From contig NZ_CP151587.1 in NCBI RefSeq assembly GCF_038396845.1, positions 401,001 through 465,000 on the forward strand: a stretch of DNA of 64,000 nt. The letters run 5' to 3'. The stretch's first letter is position 1. Every line of letters begins with the position of its first letter. Below are positions 1 to 9,073 of the stretch, piece after piece. This DNA comes from Gymnodinialimonas sp. 57CJ19. GTDB taxonomy: Bacteria > Pseudomonadota > Alphaproteobacteria > Rhodobacterales > Rhodobacteraceae. A program made the position numbers and the translations under genes. The notes under the pieces were generated by a model. The model had not been told where the DNA came from and made no database searches. It was given only the letters and a program-made list of their open reading frames with translations.

Positions 1-215
1 GTGCCGCTTGGGCCGTGACCGCTGGCCTGTTCCGCATCTCGTCGCTTGCGGCGCTGGTGGCGGCAGCGCTGAGCCCGCTGGCCGCGTGGGCCTTGGGCTT
101 CCCGACGGCGATCTTGTTCTGCATCGCCTTGGCAGTGCTGATCTTCATTCGGCACCACGCCAACATCGCGCGTCTTGCGACGGGGCAAGAACCGCGTATT
201 GGCAAGAAAACCTGA
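1..215 (+). CDS. plsY: Glycerol-3-phosphate acyltransferase PlsY, C-terminal part
   Basis: The window opens inside this gene; the reading frame begins at base 3 and ends at a TGA at 213-215, giving about 70 residues. PlsY is an inner-membrane enzyme that moves an acyl group from acyl-phosphate to glycerol-3-phosphate, the first step of phospholipid synthesis. Visible are two hydrophobic segments followed by the family's typical tail, RHHANIARLATGQEPRIGKK, close to the RH.NI.RL..G.E.R pattern at the end of PlsY proteins. The 5' part lies outside the window. About 150 bases with no gene follow; I see only a weak TACGG/CCGTA hairpin there (220-238). Confidence 0.85.
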   Translation, partial: AAWAVTAGLFRISSLAALVAAALSPLAAWALGFPTAILFCIALAVLIFIRHHANIARLATGQEPRIGKKT

Positions 216-367
216 GACTTACGGGTTTCCTTACCGTAGGGTTAATTTCGTTGATTTTACGGACCCCTCACGCGATTGTGTGAATGAACGATGGCCACAA
301 TGCGTCTTTTGCGCCCCAAACGCGCCTTCGTCACAAAGATAAGTTCGGACCCTGAAAGGACACCCCT

Positions 368-733
368 ATGGATTTCATGACTGCTGTTAAGCACGTCTTA
401 GCTAACTACGCCAACTTCTCGGGCCGCGCTCGGCGCTCGGAGTTCTGGTGGTGGGCATTGTTCGCCATGATCGTCAGCGTTGTGGCGCAGATCGTGGACG
501 GCGCAATTGGCATGCCGATCCTCTACATCATCACGACCCTCGGCCTGCTGATCCCCAACATCGCCGTCGCCGTGCGCCGGATGCACGACATCGGAAAATC
601 CGGCTGGTGGATCCTGATCGTGCTGATCCCTCTCGTCGGCATCATCCTTTACATCTACTGGTTCGTACAGCGTGGTACGGTTGGCCCGAACGATTACGGC
701 CCAGACCCTTACGACACACCTGTGGCCGTATAA
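368..733 (+). CDS. DUF805 family small membrane protein (first copy)
   Basis: A 121-residue membrane protein of the DUF805 family, whose function is unknown. The N-terminal signature NFSGRARRSEFWWW (about residues 17-30) and the later VRRMHDIGKSGWW motif (about 69-81) are diagnostic. Three hydrophobic segments are visible (about 26-44, 48-68 and 80-102). An AAGGACACC stretch precedes the ATG. A strong terminator follows directly, so the gene is probably monocistronic. A second DUF805 gene lies 155 bases downstream on the same strand, suggesting an old duplication. Confidence 0.85.
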   Translation: MDFMTAVKHVLANYANFSGRARRSEFWWWALFAMIVSVVAQIVDGAIGMPILYIITTLGLLIPNIAVAVRRMHDIGKSGWWILIVLIPLVGIILYIYWFVQRGTVGPNDYGPDPYDTPVAV

Positions 734-757
734 TCCACAGCCCTTTTGCCAGAACAA

Positions 758-787
758 ACGGCCCGCCCATCCCGGCGGGCCGTTTTG
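758..787 (+). terminator. Rho-independent terminator after the first DUF805 gene
   Basis: A perfect 10-bp stem ACGGCCCGCC/GGCGGGCCGT (758-767 and 774-783) with a six-base loop is followed by TTTT. It lies 25 bases after the stop codon of the DUF805 gene. Confidence 0.85.
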
Positions 788-887
788 CGTTCGAGGTCAT
801 GCCCCAAAGATTGTCCCGCGTTTGCCGCATCCTTGGCACATTTCGCCGTCATGACGGGGTGCTAAGGCACATAAGTACCAAGGGACG

Positions 888-1475
888 ATGGGTATGGGTT
901 TCGCAAAGGCAATTATTCATTGCTACGGCAACATGTTGCACTTCTCTGGGCGCGCGCGGCGGTCAGAGTTCTGGTGGTTCATGCTGTGGACGATTATCGC
1001 AGGCATGGCCGCAGGCGCAGCTATTGGGTATTACGCCATCAACAGCCCGGAACTGGCTTACCAGATGCAACAGGCTCAACGCTACGGGACCGCAAACCCG
1101 GCGTTTGTGGAGCAATACCGATACTATGCGGGCTATTACGCGGCTGCGAACCTGATTTTGTTTTGGCTTCCTGGCCTTGCCGTGACGATCCGCAGGTTGC
1201 ATGACACGGACCGGTCCGGCGCGTGGTATTTTATCCAGCTTATCCCGATTATTGGCGCGATCTGGTTTTTCGTTCTGATGTGCCTGCCCGGCACCTACGG
1301 CAACAACCGCTTTGGCGGCGACAGCGCCCCGGATCGCAAGCGCCCGGTTCCGTCGCATCCGGCCTTTGCCGGCGCGCTGGAGGGGGAGGCGCGAGAGCAG
1401 GCCGAGGTGGCCCGCCGAGCGGAAGCACAGGAATATTATCGGCGCCATGTTCTCCCCTCGATCCAGAAGGCGTAA
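888..1475 (+). CDS. DUF805 family membrane protein (second copy, longer)
   Basis: A 195-residue DUF805 protein with the same signatures as its neighbour: HFSGRARRSEFWW near residues 18-30 and IRRLHDTDRSGAWY near 101-114. It differs by a longer loop after the first membrane segment (about residues 52-80, rich in Tyr and Gln) and a charged tail of about 45 residues after the last segment, rich in Glu, Arg and Ala. Function is unknown. Similarity to the upstream gene suggests duplication followed by divergence. The ATG at 888 fits the start of the conserved domain; an alternative ATG lies two codons later. Confidence 0.85.
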   Translation: MGMGFAKAIIHCYGNMLHFSGRARRSEFWWFMLWTIIAGMAAGAAIGYYAINSPELAYQMQQAQRYGTANPAFVEQYRYYAGYYAAANLILFWLPGLAVTIRRLHDTDRSGAWYFIQLIPIIGAIWFFVLMCLPGTYGNNRFGGDSAPDRKRPVPSHPAFAGALEGEAREQAEVARRAEAQEYYRRHVLPSIQKA

Positions 1476-1497
1476 GCTTGGGGAGGGCGTGAGGCAT

Positions 1498-1577
1498 CGC
1501 GCCCCCTCAGCGGTTGGATGAGGGGGAGGTTGAGGACCCTCCGGGGGGAGTTGTATCTGCCAAGATGAAGGGAGGAG
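1498..1577. repeat. Intergenic repeat, copy A
   Basis: This stretch has an 8-bp hairpin CCCCCTCA/TGAGGGGG (1502-1509, 1519-1526) and then a tract with GGAGTTGTA and GCCAAGATGAAG. The same two blocks in the same order recur at about 52174-52197. From memory, similar sequences (a CCGGAGTA-like core followed by CCAAGATGAAG) are common between genes of Rhodobacterales. Here it lies between the convergent ends of the second DUF805 gene and gshA, where the hairpin may help end transcription. Confidence 0.5.
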
Positions 1578-1585
1578 CGGCGCGT

Positions 1586-2956
1586 CTAGTAGGAGTACTC
1601 GCCATAGATGCGCGACAGGTCGCCTGCCCATTCGCCTTTGTATTTCTCCAACAGCTCATCGGCTGGCACCTGGCCGGTTTCCACCGAGTCCTTGAGCGCG
1701 TTGAGGAAGTGCGTTTCATCGGGAACAAGGCCACCGGCGCCGGGCATGGCACGGGCTTTGAGGCCTGCTTCTGAAATGGCGAGGGCTTCACGGGCGAGAT
1801 CATGCAGTTTGTAGCCGCCCGCGGAGCCTTGAAGAGCGCCAACGGAGGCTTGGACACGCATTTCGTCACGGGTTTCGGCGTCGAAGCCTTTACAGAGGTC
1901 CCAAGCGGCATCGAGTGCCGTTTGATCGTACATCAGGCCCACCCAGAAAGCGGGCAGCGCACAGAGCCGGCGCCAGGGGCCGCCATCGGCGCCGCGCATT
2001 TCGATAAATTTCTTCAGGCGCGCTTCCGGGAACAGTGTTGTCAGGTGGTCGGCCCAATCGCTGAGGGTGGGTTTTTCGCCCGGTAGCGCGGGAAGTTCGC
2101 CTTTGAGGAAATCCCGGAAGGATTGTCCGAGGGCGTCCACGTATTGGCCATCGCGGTAGACGAAATACATCGGCACATCGAGGGCATATTCCACCCAAGC
2201 CTCGAACCCGAAGCCCTCATCGAAGATGAAGGGTACGGTGCCGGTGCGGTCAGCATCAAGGTCGCGCCACACGCGAGAACGCCAGGATTTGTGGCCGTTG
2301 GGGTTACCATCGAGGAAGGGCGAGTTGGCGAAAAGCGCCGTTGCAACGGGCTGCAGGGCCACGGCCACGCGCATTTTCTGGATCATGTCGGCCTCGGACC
2401 CGAAGTCGAGGTTCACCTGGACGGTGCAGGTTCGGCGCATCATGGTCCGGCCCATGGCGCCGACTTTCTGCATGTAGGCGTCCATCAGTTTGTAGCGGCC
2501 CTTGGGCATCAGCGGCATGTCTTCGTGCCGCCAGATCGGGGCCGCGCCCAGGCCGATGAAATCGACGCCAATGATATCCGCCACCTCACGTACCTGGCGC
2601 AGGTGGTCGTTTACCTCGTCACAGGTTTGGTGGACATTTTCGAGCGGCGCCCCGGAAAGCTCCAACTGACCACCGGGCTCCAGAGAGATATTCGCGCCGT
2701 CTTTTTCCAGCCCGATGATATTGCCGCCCTCGATCACCGGGGACCAGTTGAAGCGGTCGCGCAGCCCTTCCAGGACCGCTTTGACCGACCGTTCGCCATC
2801 GTAGGGGATCGGGTTCTGGGTGTCGCGGCAGTAGCCAAACTTCTCATGCTCGGTCCCGATGCGCCAATCAGCTTTGGGTTTGCAGCCGTCGGCCAGATAC
2901 TCAGCCAGCTGGCTGTAATGCTCGATGGGGCCGCCGCCGGATTGGGGGATGGACAT
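1586..2956 (-). CDS. gshA: Glutamate-cysteine ligase
   Basis: A 456-residue enzyme that joins glutamate and cysteine with ATP, the first and committed step of glutathione synthesis, in the cytoplasm. It belongs to the plant/alphaproteobacterial class, recognised by the RIGTEHEKFGY block near residues 32-42, ISLEPGGQLELSGAPLENVHQT near 90-111, the Met/Arg-rich MGRTMMRRTCTVQVNLDF segment near 168-185 and KSWRSRVWRDLD near 224-235. The length is normal for this class. The start has a CAGGAGA ribosome-binding site eight bases upstream. Plant homologues are controlled by redox disulfides; nothing here shows such control. The gene stands alone, convergent with the DUF805 gene. Confidence 0.93.
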   Translation of the reverse strand: MSIPQSGGGPIEHYSQLAEYLADGCKPKADWRIGTEHEKFGYCRDTQNPIPYDGERSVKAVLEGLRDRFNWSPVIEGGNIIGLEKDGANISLEPGGQLELSGAPLENVHQTCDEVNDHLRQVREVADIIGVDFIGLGAAPIWRHEDMPLMPKGRYKLMDAYMQKVGAMGRTMMRRTCTVQVNLDFGSEADMIQKMRVAVALQPVATALFANSPFLDGNPNGHKSWRSRVWRDLDADRTGTVPFIFDEGFGFEAWVEYALDVPMYFVYRDGQYVDALGQSFRDFLKGELPALPGEKPTLSDWADHLTTLFPEARLKKFIEMRGADGGPWRRLCALPAFWVGLMYDQTALDAAWDLCKGFDAETRDEMRVQASVGALQGSAGGYKLHDLAREALAISEAGLKARAMPGAGGLVPDETHFLNALKDSVETGQVPADELLEKYKGEWAGDLSRIYGEYSY

Positions 2957-3026
2957 GGGACGTGTCTCCTGAAGGTGTACCCGCTGAAGGGCCGCTAGGG
3001 TGGGCTAAAGAGGTCGCCCGTAGCGT

Positions 3027-3551
3027 CTACGGTGTCAAGGCCAGCGGGCGGTCACGAACCCATAACCTTTGCGACCCTGACGTGCGATTTTGCACCGACG
3101 CAATCAGTCGGTCGATGTTGAGACCGGGCAGCGCCGCGAAGGCATCGAACAGCGCGTCGGCCCCCGAGGCATCCACCGGGATCACCAGCAGTTGCGACGC
3201 ATCGGCCAGCACCCAAGCGCTTTTGCCATCCCGGTCGCGGCGCAGGGACAGGATCCTGAGGTCATCCAACGCCATGGCGCCGCCGGTCTCTGGCCCCATG
3301 AACAGGATGCGCCCTTCGTCGATTTGCACCACCCCCGGCCCGTTACCTCCGGTGATGAACCGCGCGCGGCGCACGGCGGGGACCATGGCCACAGCGCCAA
3401 GGCCGATCAGGACGTAGCCGAAGCCGGTGATGATCATGCCGCCGGGTTTCGCCGCGATCCAAAGGCCAAGGGCGATGATGGCAGCGGCCACCAGAACCTC
3501 GCGCCAGCGGGCGACGGCGGCGGTGGCTTCGGGGCGGAAAAAGCCACTCAT
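3027..3551 (-). CDS. Conserved hypothetical membrane protein
   Basis: A 174-residue protein I do not recognise. Two hydrophobic segments near the N-terminus (about residues 17-35 and 38-58) make a hairpin anchor, followed by a soluble domain of about 115 residues with alternating beta-type sequence (about 64-155). The start overlaps the stop of the upstream 264-residue gene by four bases (ATGA), so it is translationally coupled as the last gene of the rsmE operon. The domain order suggests a PH-like module on a membrane hairpin, but that is only a guess from the pattern. Confidence 0.7.
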   Translation of the reverse strand: MSGFFRPEATAAVARWREVLVAAAIIALGLWIAAKPGGMIITGFGYVLIGLGAVAMVPAVRRARFITGGNGPGVVQIDEGRILFMGPETGGAMALDDLRILSLRRDRDGKSAWVLADASQLLVIPVDASGADALFDAFAALPGLNIDRLIASVQNRTSGSQRLWVRDRPLALTP

Positions 3552-4339
3552 GCGCGGATGCCTTCATAGGGGGCTTCCAGGGGCTCAAACGCCATGGCGT
3601 TGAAATCGTGGATCAATCGCGCCTCTCCGAGGCCATCCTTGGTCAGCGGCGCGTGCCAGATGGCCCCGGCCCGTGCCAATTGCAGCCCGCCTTTCCAAGG
3701 CTCGGCCCATTCCCAATCGGTGGCGACCTGCTGGCCTTGACGGATCAACGTATAGGCATTGGACAGCAGCCCCCGATTGCGGGCGCCAAGGGCATAGGTT
3801 TGGCGCAAGGTCCAGCCGCCGGGCACGGGCTTTTCCATCGTTTGCTGGTAGCCTGCGCCCCCCGCGTCGTGCCAGCCCCGCAAGGCCATACGCGCCGCGA
3901 AAAGCCCGCCCATGTGGACCCCGTCCGTGGCCGGTGGCAGTGCACCCGGCTTGGCGAGCCGCAACCGGTCCGGCAACGCGTCTGGCCCGTGGAACCCATT
4001 GAAGAACACGCCGCCGTCGGCGTCAAACGCGCCGCCGCCGTGCCACGTGTGATCGACCGGGTGGTAGCAGATCGCGCGCAGAAAGGGCGCACGGCTCAGG
4101 GCTGTCCACCAGCGCTGACCGTTGCCCGCGAAGTAGATCATGTGCCGACCATCGGGCGATAGGTCGGTGCGGTGTTCGTAGATGCGTCCCTTGAGCCATT
4201 GGCCCTTCTTGACCACGTCGGACGCCCGGTCCCACAGGAGCGAGGCCACATGGCGCGATGGTCCGCGCCGCAGCACCAACGCCAGCTTGCACCCAATGGC
4301 CGGGATCACATGCAGACGCGCGGCGGGCCGCGCGATCAT
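3548..4339 (-). CDS. Conserved hypothetical protein of the rsmE operon
   Basis: A 263-residue soluble protein without a domain I can name. The sequence is Trp- and Gly-rich, with segments such as LSPDGRHMIYFAGNGQRWW near residues 59-77, which resembles a beta-propeller (WD40/TolB-like) strand. No signal peptide is evident. I chose the ATG at 4339 because it overlaps the rsmE stop by four bases (ATGA) and avoids a Gly-rich extension of nine residues. It is the middle gene of a three-gene operon with rsmE. Confidence 0.7.
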   Translation of the reverse strand: MIARPAARLHVIPAIGCKLALVLRRGPSRHVASLLWDRASDVVKKGQWLKGRIYEHRTDLSPDGRHMIYFAGNGQRWWTALSRAPFLRAICYHPVDHTWHGGGAFDADGGVFFNGFHGPDALPDRLRLAKPGALPPATDGVHMGGLFAARMALRGWHDAGGAGYQQTMEKPVPGGWTLRQTYALGARNRGLLSNAYTLIRQGQQVATDWEWAEPWKGGLQLARAGAIWHAPLTKDGLGEARLIHDFNAMAFEPLEAPYEGIRA

Positions 4340-5079
4340 CCCCAATCCCCCTGCGCCGCCTGCCAAAGCGTCAAGGCCGCAACGGCGGCGGTGTCGGCCC
4401 GCAAAATGCGCGGCCCCAGGGACATGGTATGTACGAAGGGCAGCGCCCGCAAACGCGCCCGTTCGGCATCGGAGAACCCGCCCTCGGGTCCGATCAAGAT
4501 CGCCGCTGGCGCAGGCACCGCTGCGAGGAGGCCCCGCTCAGGGGCCGAGGAAGGATCGTCGGCCAAAGTCTCGTCGGCAAAGACAAGCATCCGCGAAGCA
4601 TCCCACCCCTCCAGTAGCTTTTCCAACGGCTGGATCTCTGCCACCGGCGGCACAAACGTCCCGCCGCATTGCTCGGCCGCCTCCATCGCGTGGGCCTGCA
4701 ACTTGTCCTGTCGCAGCCTTTCGGAATTGGTAAAATCCGTACGCACGGGCAGGATCCGCGCCGCGCCCAGTTCAGCGGCCTTTTCCACGATAAAATCCGT
4801 GCGCGCCTTCTTGATCGGCGCAAACAGCAGCCACACATCGGGTGGCATCATCTGTGGCGCGGTCTGCTCGGCGCAGACCAACACGCCGCCGCGTTTTCCC
4901 TTGGCCGCCACCTCGGCCCGCCATTCCCCGTCCTGGCCATTGAACAGCGCCACTTCCGCGCCGACGCCAAGGCGCATCACGTTGAACAGATAGTTGGCAT
5001 GGTCCCGCGACACGGGAACGCTTTGCGCCTCCCCCAAGGGGTGATCTACATAGAGGCGGATTTTCGGGCGATTTTTCAT
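4336..5079 (-). CDS. rsmE: 16S rRNA (uracil1498-N3)-methyltransferase RsmE
   Basis: A 247-residue SPOUT-family methyltransferase that uses S-adenosylmethionine to methylate N3 of U1498 in 16S rRNA of the 30S subunit. An N-terminal PUA-like domain (about residues 1-75, with RDHANYLFNVMRLGVG) is followed by the knotted SPOUT domain, seen in LIGPEGGFSDAE near 196-207 and LGPRILRADTAAVAAL near 222-237. The frame stays open far upstream, but the ATG at 5079 matches the family N-terminus (MKNRPKIRLYVDHPL). It is divergent from ubiA, with only 12 bases between the start codons. Confidence 0.92.
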   Translation of the reverse strand: MKNRPKIRLYVDHPLGEAQSVPVSRDHANYLFNVMRLGVGAEVALFNGQDGEWRAEVAAKGKRGGVLVCAEQTAPQMMPPDVWLLFAPIKKARTDFIVEKAAELGAARILPVRTDFTNSERLRQDKLQAHAMEAAEQCGGTFVPPVAEIQPLEKLLEGWDASRMLVFADETLADDPSSAPERGLLAAVPAPAAILIGPEGGFSDAERARLRALPFVHTMSLGPRILRADTAAVAALTLWQAAQGDWG

Positions 5080-5091
5080 GGGGTGGAACGT

Positions 5092-6075
5092 ATGAGCGCG
5101 CAGGGCGATGGACAAGACACTCCGGCAGATGCTGACGTAAAAGTCGCTGACGCCGTGTCGGGTAACTGGGTCGACACCCTCGCCCCCGCGGCAACCCGTC
5201 CCTACTTGCGCCTGAGCCGCGCGGATCGCCCGATTGGCACTTGGCTGTTGCTGTTGCCTTGCTGGTGGGGGCTGATGTTGGCCATCGCGGCGGCCCCTGC
5301 GACAGCCACGAGCTTTGACGCCTGGATCTTCATCGGTTGCGGGCTTGGCGCGTTTCTGATGCGCGGCGCGGGCTGCACCTGGAACGACATCACCGACCGC
5401 CACCTTGACGGCTCGGTCGCGCGCACGGCGTCTCGGCCCATCCCTTCGGGGCAGGTCTCGGTAAAAGGGGCCTTGGCCTGGATGGTGGCCCAAGCCCTTG
5501 TGTCCCTGCTGATCCTTCTGACGTTCAACTGGACCGCCATCGCCCTTGGCGTGGCCTCTTGCGCGTTGGTCTGCATCTACCCTTTCGCCAAACGGTTCAC
5601 CTGGTGGCCGCAGGTGTTTCTTGGCACCGCGTTCAACTGGGGCGCCTTGCTGGCTTGGGCCGCCCACACCGGAAGCCTGTCCGCCGCGCCTATCCTTCTC
5701 TACCTCGGGGGCATCAGCTGGACCCTGTTCTACGATACGATCTACGCCCACCAGGACCGCGAAGACGACGCCATGATTGGCATCAAATCCACCGCCCGAC
5801 TATTTGGCGACAACACCCAGGCCTGGCTGCGCTTCTTCCTCGTTCTTACGGTCTGCCTTATCGGCCTGGGCGTGATCGTGGCGCTGCTGCCGTCCCAAAA
5901 CGTCTTGGCCCTCGTCGTTGCCCTTGCGGGGGTTTGGGCCATGGGCTGGCACCTGTCTTGGCAATTGATCCACCTGAACATCCACGACGCCGACACCTGC
6001 CTGCGCCTGTTCCGCTCCAACCGGAATGCCGGCTTGATCCCTGTGCTGTTTTTCGCCTGTGCCGCACTCGTTTGA
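5092..6075 (+). CDS. ubiA: 4-hydroxybenzoate polyprenyltransferase UbiA
   Basis: A 327-residue membrane enzyme that attaches the polyprenyl chain to 4-hydroxybenzoate in ubiquinone synthesis. Both Asp-rich motifs of the UbiA family are present: NDITDRHLDGSVARTASRP (about residues 98-116) and YDTIYAHQDREDD (about 213-225), which bind the prenyl diphosphate through magnesium. About eight hydrophobic segments are visible. The first 35 residues are polar and acidic, unusual but common as an N-terminal extension. The chosen ATG at 5092 is the only one that does not run into rsmE on the other strand. Its substrate is also fed to the pobA/pca pathway near the end of the window. Confidence 0.93.
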   Translation: MSAQGDGQDTPADADVKVADAVSGNWVDTLAPAATRPYLRLSRADRPIGTWLLLLPCWWGLMLAIAAAPATATSFDAWIFIGCGLGAFLMRGAGCTWNDITDRHLDGSVARTASRPIPSGQVSVKGALAWMVAQALVSLLILLTFNWTAIALGVASCALVCIYPFAKRFTWWPQVFLGTAFNWGALLAWAAHTGSLSAAPILLYLGGISWTLFYDTIYAHQDREDDAMIGIKSTARLFGDNTQAWLRFFLVLTVCLIGLGVIVALLPSQNVLALVVALAGVWAMGWHLSWQLIHLNIHDADTCLRLFRSNRNAGLIPVLFFACAALV

Positions 6076-6150
6076 TTGAAAGCCCTCGCAGGACGCGGTA
6101 CTGCGATACAAGATTTAGGCCCCGAGCAGGGATTTCGCGTAGCTTCGCCC

Positions 6151-8121
6151 ATGTCAAACAAAGACCGCATATCCGCACTGGTCGGCCCCGCCTCCTTCGC
6201 AGCAGCGGGCGGCCTGTCCGTTGTCACCGCGATATTCGCGGCCCTCACGATCGAACATCGCTCCACCGAGGACATCATCACCTCGCTGGAAGCCGATGGC
6301 ATCCATTGGGTCGAGGTGTCGGCCAACGGCTTGCAAGTCTTCCTCGATGGCACCGCCCCGGACGAGGCCACGCGCTTCCGCGCCGAAACCCGCGCCAGCG
6401 CCATGGTCGATGCGGACCGGGTGATCAACCGCCTTGAGGTCGCCGCCTTCGAAGTGTCCGAGCCGCCCCGGTTTTCCCTCGATATGTTGCGCAATGGTGA
6501 TGGCATCCAGTTGATCGGCCTGATCCCGGGCCCCGAAGGCGATGAAGCATTCGCCGTCGCCGAAGCGATTGCCGATATCGCGGGCTCTGCCGATGTGGTG
6601 AACATGGTCGAAACCGCCAGCCTCGCCGCGCCCGAGAACTGGGACGCCGCCCTCGCTTATGGCCTCCGCGCGCTCGAGGCGCTGCCGCGCTCCAAGGTGA
6701 CGGTGCTTGCCGACCGGGTAGAGGTCGAGGCCGTGGCCGAAACCCGGGAACAGCGGGCCGAATTCGTCGCCCGCCTGCAACAGAACCAACCCTCCGGCGT
6801 CGAGGTCGTTCTCGATATCTCGGCCCCGCGCCCGGTCATCACCCCCTTCACCCTGCGCTTCGTGCGCGATGCCGGGGGCGCGCGCTTTGAAACCTGTACC
6901 GCCGACACCCCCGCGGCCCGCGATCAGATCGTTTCTGCCGGACGCACCGCCGGGGCCACCGGCACCGTGCCCTGCACCATCGGCCTTGGCGTGCCGTCCC
7001 CCTCTTGGGGCGATGCCGTCGCCACCTCCTTGGCGGCACTGACGGAACTGGGCAATGGCTCCGTCACCCTTTCCGATGCTGACGTGACCCTGATCGCCGC
7101 CCAGGGCACGGCTCAGGACCACTTCGACACCGTCGTGGGCGAGCTGGACGCAGACCTGCCAGCCGTGTTCTCCCTGCAAGCGATCCTGCCCGAGCCCGAG
7201 ACATTGGCCAGCACCGGCCCCGCCCGTTTCACCGCCACCTATGACGCCGAACAAGGGGCGCGCCTTCGCGGCCGCTTGCCCGATGGCCGTATCGGCGAAT
7301 CCGTTGAATCCTTCGCCACGGCCATTTTCGGCGCGGACCGGACTGATCTCGCCACCCGTGGCGTGCCAGACCTGCCGCAAGGTTGGTCCGTTCGGGTCAT
7401 GGCGGGCCTCACCGCCCTGTCGGAGCTGGAAGACGGCATGCTCACGGTCGAGCCCGACGTTCTGCGCCTTTCCGGCCGCACCGGCGATGACGAGATGATC
7501 TCCCGCCTCACCCGGCAACTCTCCGAAGACCTTGGGCCCGGTGTGAACTTCCAGATGGATGTGCGCTACGACGAAACCCTCGACCCCATCGCCTCTCAGC
7601 CCACACCCGAGCAATGCGAAGCTCGCATTCGCGAAATCCAGGACGAGACCAAGATCACCTTCGACCCCGGCTCGACCGAGATCAACCGCGCCGCCGGCGC
7701 GGTTCTGGACCAGATTGCCGACGTCCTGCCCGATTGCCTCCACGTGAGCATGGAAATCGGCGGTCACACCGATGCGCAGGGCGGCGAGGATATGAACCTC
7801 AATCTTAGCCAAGCCCGTGCCGATGCGGTGCTCAACGGCCTCTTGGCGCGCGGCGTTCTGGTATCCAACCTGACGGCCCAAGGTTACGGCGAAAGCCAAC
7901 CGATTGCCGATAACGATACCGAAGACGGGCGCGAACAAAACCGCCGTATCGACTTCCGCCTCTTGGCCAGCGCCGAGATTGTGGATGCCGCCGCCGACGC
8001 CGATGACCAACCCCGCACCCGTGGCGGCGTGCTGGCCGCAGGCGCCATTGCCGACTGGCCGTTCGATATCCGCCCCCTGCCGCGCCCCATCGCCCCCCCC
8101 GAGGCCTCCGATGCAAACTAG
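6151..8121 (+). CDS. OmpA-family envelope protein with BON-like repeats
   Basis: A 656-residue protein with an N-terminal membrane anchor or uncleaved signal (about residues 12-31), a long region with BON-like repeats (for example residues 41-110 and 180-240), and a C-terminal OmpA peptidoglycan-binding domain. The last is clear from ITFDPGSTEIN (about 508-518), EIGGHTDAQGG (about 535-545) and a closing NRRIDFRLL. It probably links the envelope to peptidoglycan. I chose the ATG at 6151 because the anchor follows directly; a TTG exists at 6076. The small gene downstream starts 18 bases after the stop and is probably in the same operon. Confidence 0.85.
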   Translation: MSNKDRISALVGPASFAAAGGLSVVTAIFAALTIEHRSTEDIITSLEADGIHWVEVSANGLQVFLDGTAPDEATRFRAETRASAMVDADRVINRLEVAAFEVSEPPRFSLDMLRNGDGIQLIGLIPGPEGDEAFAVAEAIADIAGSADVVNMVETASLAAPENWDAALAYGLRALEALPRSKVTVLADRVEVEAVAETREQRAEFVARLQQNQPSGVEVVLDISAPRPVITPFTLRFVRDAGGARFETCTADTPAARDQIVSAGRTAGATGTVPCTIGLGVPSPSWGDAVATSLAALTELGNGSVTLSDADVTLIAAQGTAQDHFDTVVGELDADLPAVFSLQAILPEPETLASTGPARFTATYDAEQGARLRGRLPDGRIGESVESFATAIFGADRTDLATRGVPDLPQGWSVRVMAGLTALSELEDGMLTVEPDVLRLSGRTGDDEMISRLTRQLSEDLGPGVNFQMDVRYDETLDPIASQPTPEQCEARIREIQDETKITFDPGSTEINRAAGAVLDQIADVLPDCLHVSMEIGGHTDAQGGEDMNLNLSQARADAVLNGLLARGVLVSNLTAQGYGESQPIADNDTEDGREQNRRIDFRLLASAEIVDAAADADDQPRTRGGVLAAGAIADWPFDIRPLPRPIAPPEASDAN

Positions 8122-8139
8122 ACAGAAAGCCAAGACCCC

Positions 8140-8469
8140 ATGAACCGCTTGGAATTCATCATCACGATTGCGATCATCTTGTTCGTGGCCTTCGCCCTTG
8201 GCTGGTTGGCCCATTGGCTCGTGACCCGGTTCAACCAGGTATCCTCTGCGGATCTGGGCGAAATGGAAAACCTCGCCCGTGCGCTCCATGATGCGGAAGA
8301 AACCCGTGACCAGGCCATCGCCTACCTGCAACAGCGCGAGGGCGAACTGACCAACCAACTCAGCCAGACCGAGGCCGAACTTCGCGCCGCCATGGAAGGC
8401 CTGCGCGAGGCCAGGACCGAGTCCGAGGAACTTCGCAACTACGTGGAATCCATCAACCAAGGCACGTAA
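8140..8469 (+). CDS. Small membrane-anchored coiled-coil protein
   Basis: A 109-residue protein with one N-terminal membrane segment (about residues 6-28) and a charged, heptad-like helix (about 40-105, rich in Glu, Arg, Ala and Leu) predicted to be a coiled coil. I recognise no named family. It follows the OmpA-family gene by 18 bases on the same strand, so a shared role in envelope organisation is a reasonable inference. The 154 bases to moaE contain no recognisable feature. Confidence 0.7.
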   Translation: MNRLEFIITIAIILFVAFALGWLAHWLVTRFNQVSSADLGEMENLARALHDAEETRDQAIAYLQQREGELTNQLSQTEAELRAAMEGLREARTESEELRNYVESINQGT

Positions 8470-8623
8470 CCGTCGCCCCAAACGCGGCGTTGCGCCTTCA
8501 TCTTGGCCCTACAACTCCCGCCGGAGGCTCCTGCCCCCTCAGCGCGCCCGAAGCCCCGTATGCCAAAGCGCCCGGCCCGCAGCCCGTTCCCCAAAGCAGC
8601 TTGGCAGTCACCCCGTCACCGGC

Positions 8624-9070
8624 CTACCACCGCCCCAACGCGGCCTCATCATCATCCTTCGCGGCAACCCAATCGGCCCCCCGCTCGGTGATTTCCCGCT
8701 TCCAGAATGGGGCTCGGGACTTCAGGTAATCCATCAGGAACTCCGCGCCCTGGAACGCCCCTGCCCGGTGGCGGGCCGCCGTGGCGACCATCATGATGAC
8801 CTCTCCGGGGGCCAAACGCCCGAACCGATGGATCACCAACGCGCCCTGCAACTCAAACCGCGCCACGGCGTCCTCTCGGATCGTGGTGAGCGCTGATTCA
8901 GTCATGCCCGGATAATGCTCGATCTCCATGGCGACCATGTCGCCCTCGGATACATCTCTGGTGACGCCGGTGAAACTCACCACAGCGCCTGCGCCTGCCA
9001 TGGCCTCGGTGAAGGCGTTCAGCTCCGCGCCGCTGTCAAACGCCGCTTCCTGAACCCGCACGAAATCCAT
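8624..9070 (-). CDS. moaE: Molybdopterin synthase catalytic subunit MoaE
   Basis: A 148-residue subunit which, with MoaD, inserts two sulfurs into precursor Z (cPMP) to make molybdopterin in the cytoplasm. Typical are VSFTGVTRD near residues 31-39, IEHYPGMTE near 50-58, VIHRFGRLAPGE near 79-90 and the C-terminal KSRAPFWKREI segment (about 117-127), whose Lys residues form the active site. The start codon is three bases after the moaD stop, so the pair is co-translated, as needed for a heterotetramer. Confidence 0.93.
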   Translation of the reverse strand: MDFVRVQEAAFDSGAELNAFTEAMAGAGAVVSFTGVTRDVSEGDMVAMEIEHYPGMTESALTTIREDAVARFELQGALVIHRFGRLAPGEVIMMVATAARHRAGAFQGAEFLMDYLKSRAPFWKREITERGADWVAAKDDDEAALGRW

Positions 9071-9073
9071 CGC

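Noticed and set aside
5080..5751. Upstream extension of rsmE by more than 200 codons
   Set aside because: The extension is antisense to ubiA and has no family match; the ATG at 5079 fits RsmE exactly.
6154..8481. Minus-strand open frame of 775 codons opposite the OmpA-family gene
   Set aside because: It is the antisense of a gene with clear domains; the composition (Gly, His and Asp runs) is typical of a shadow frame in GC-rich DNA.
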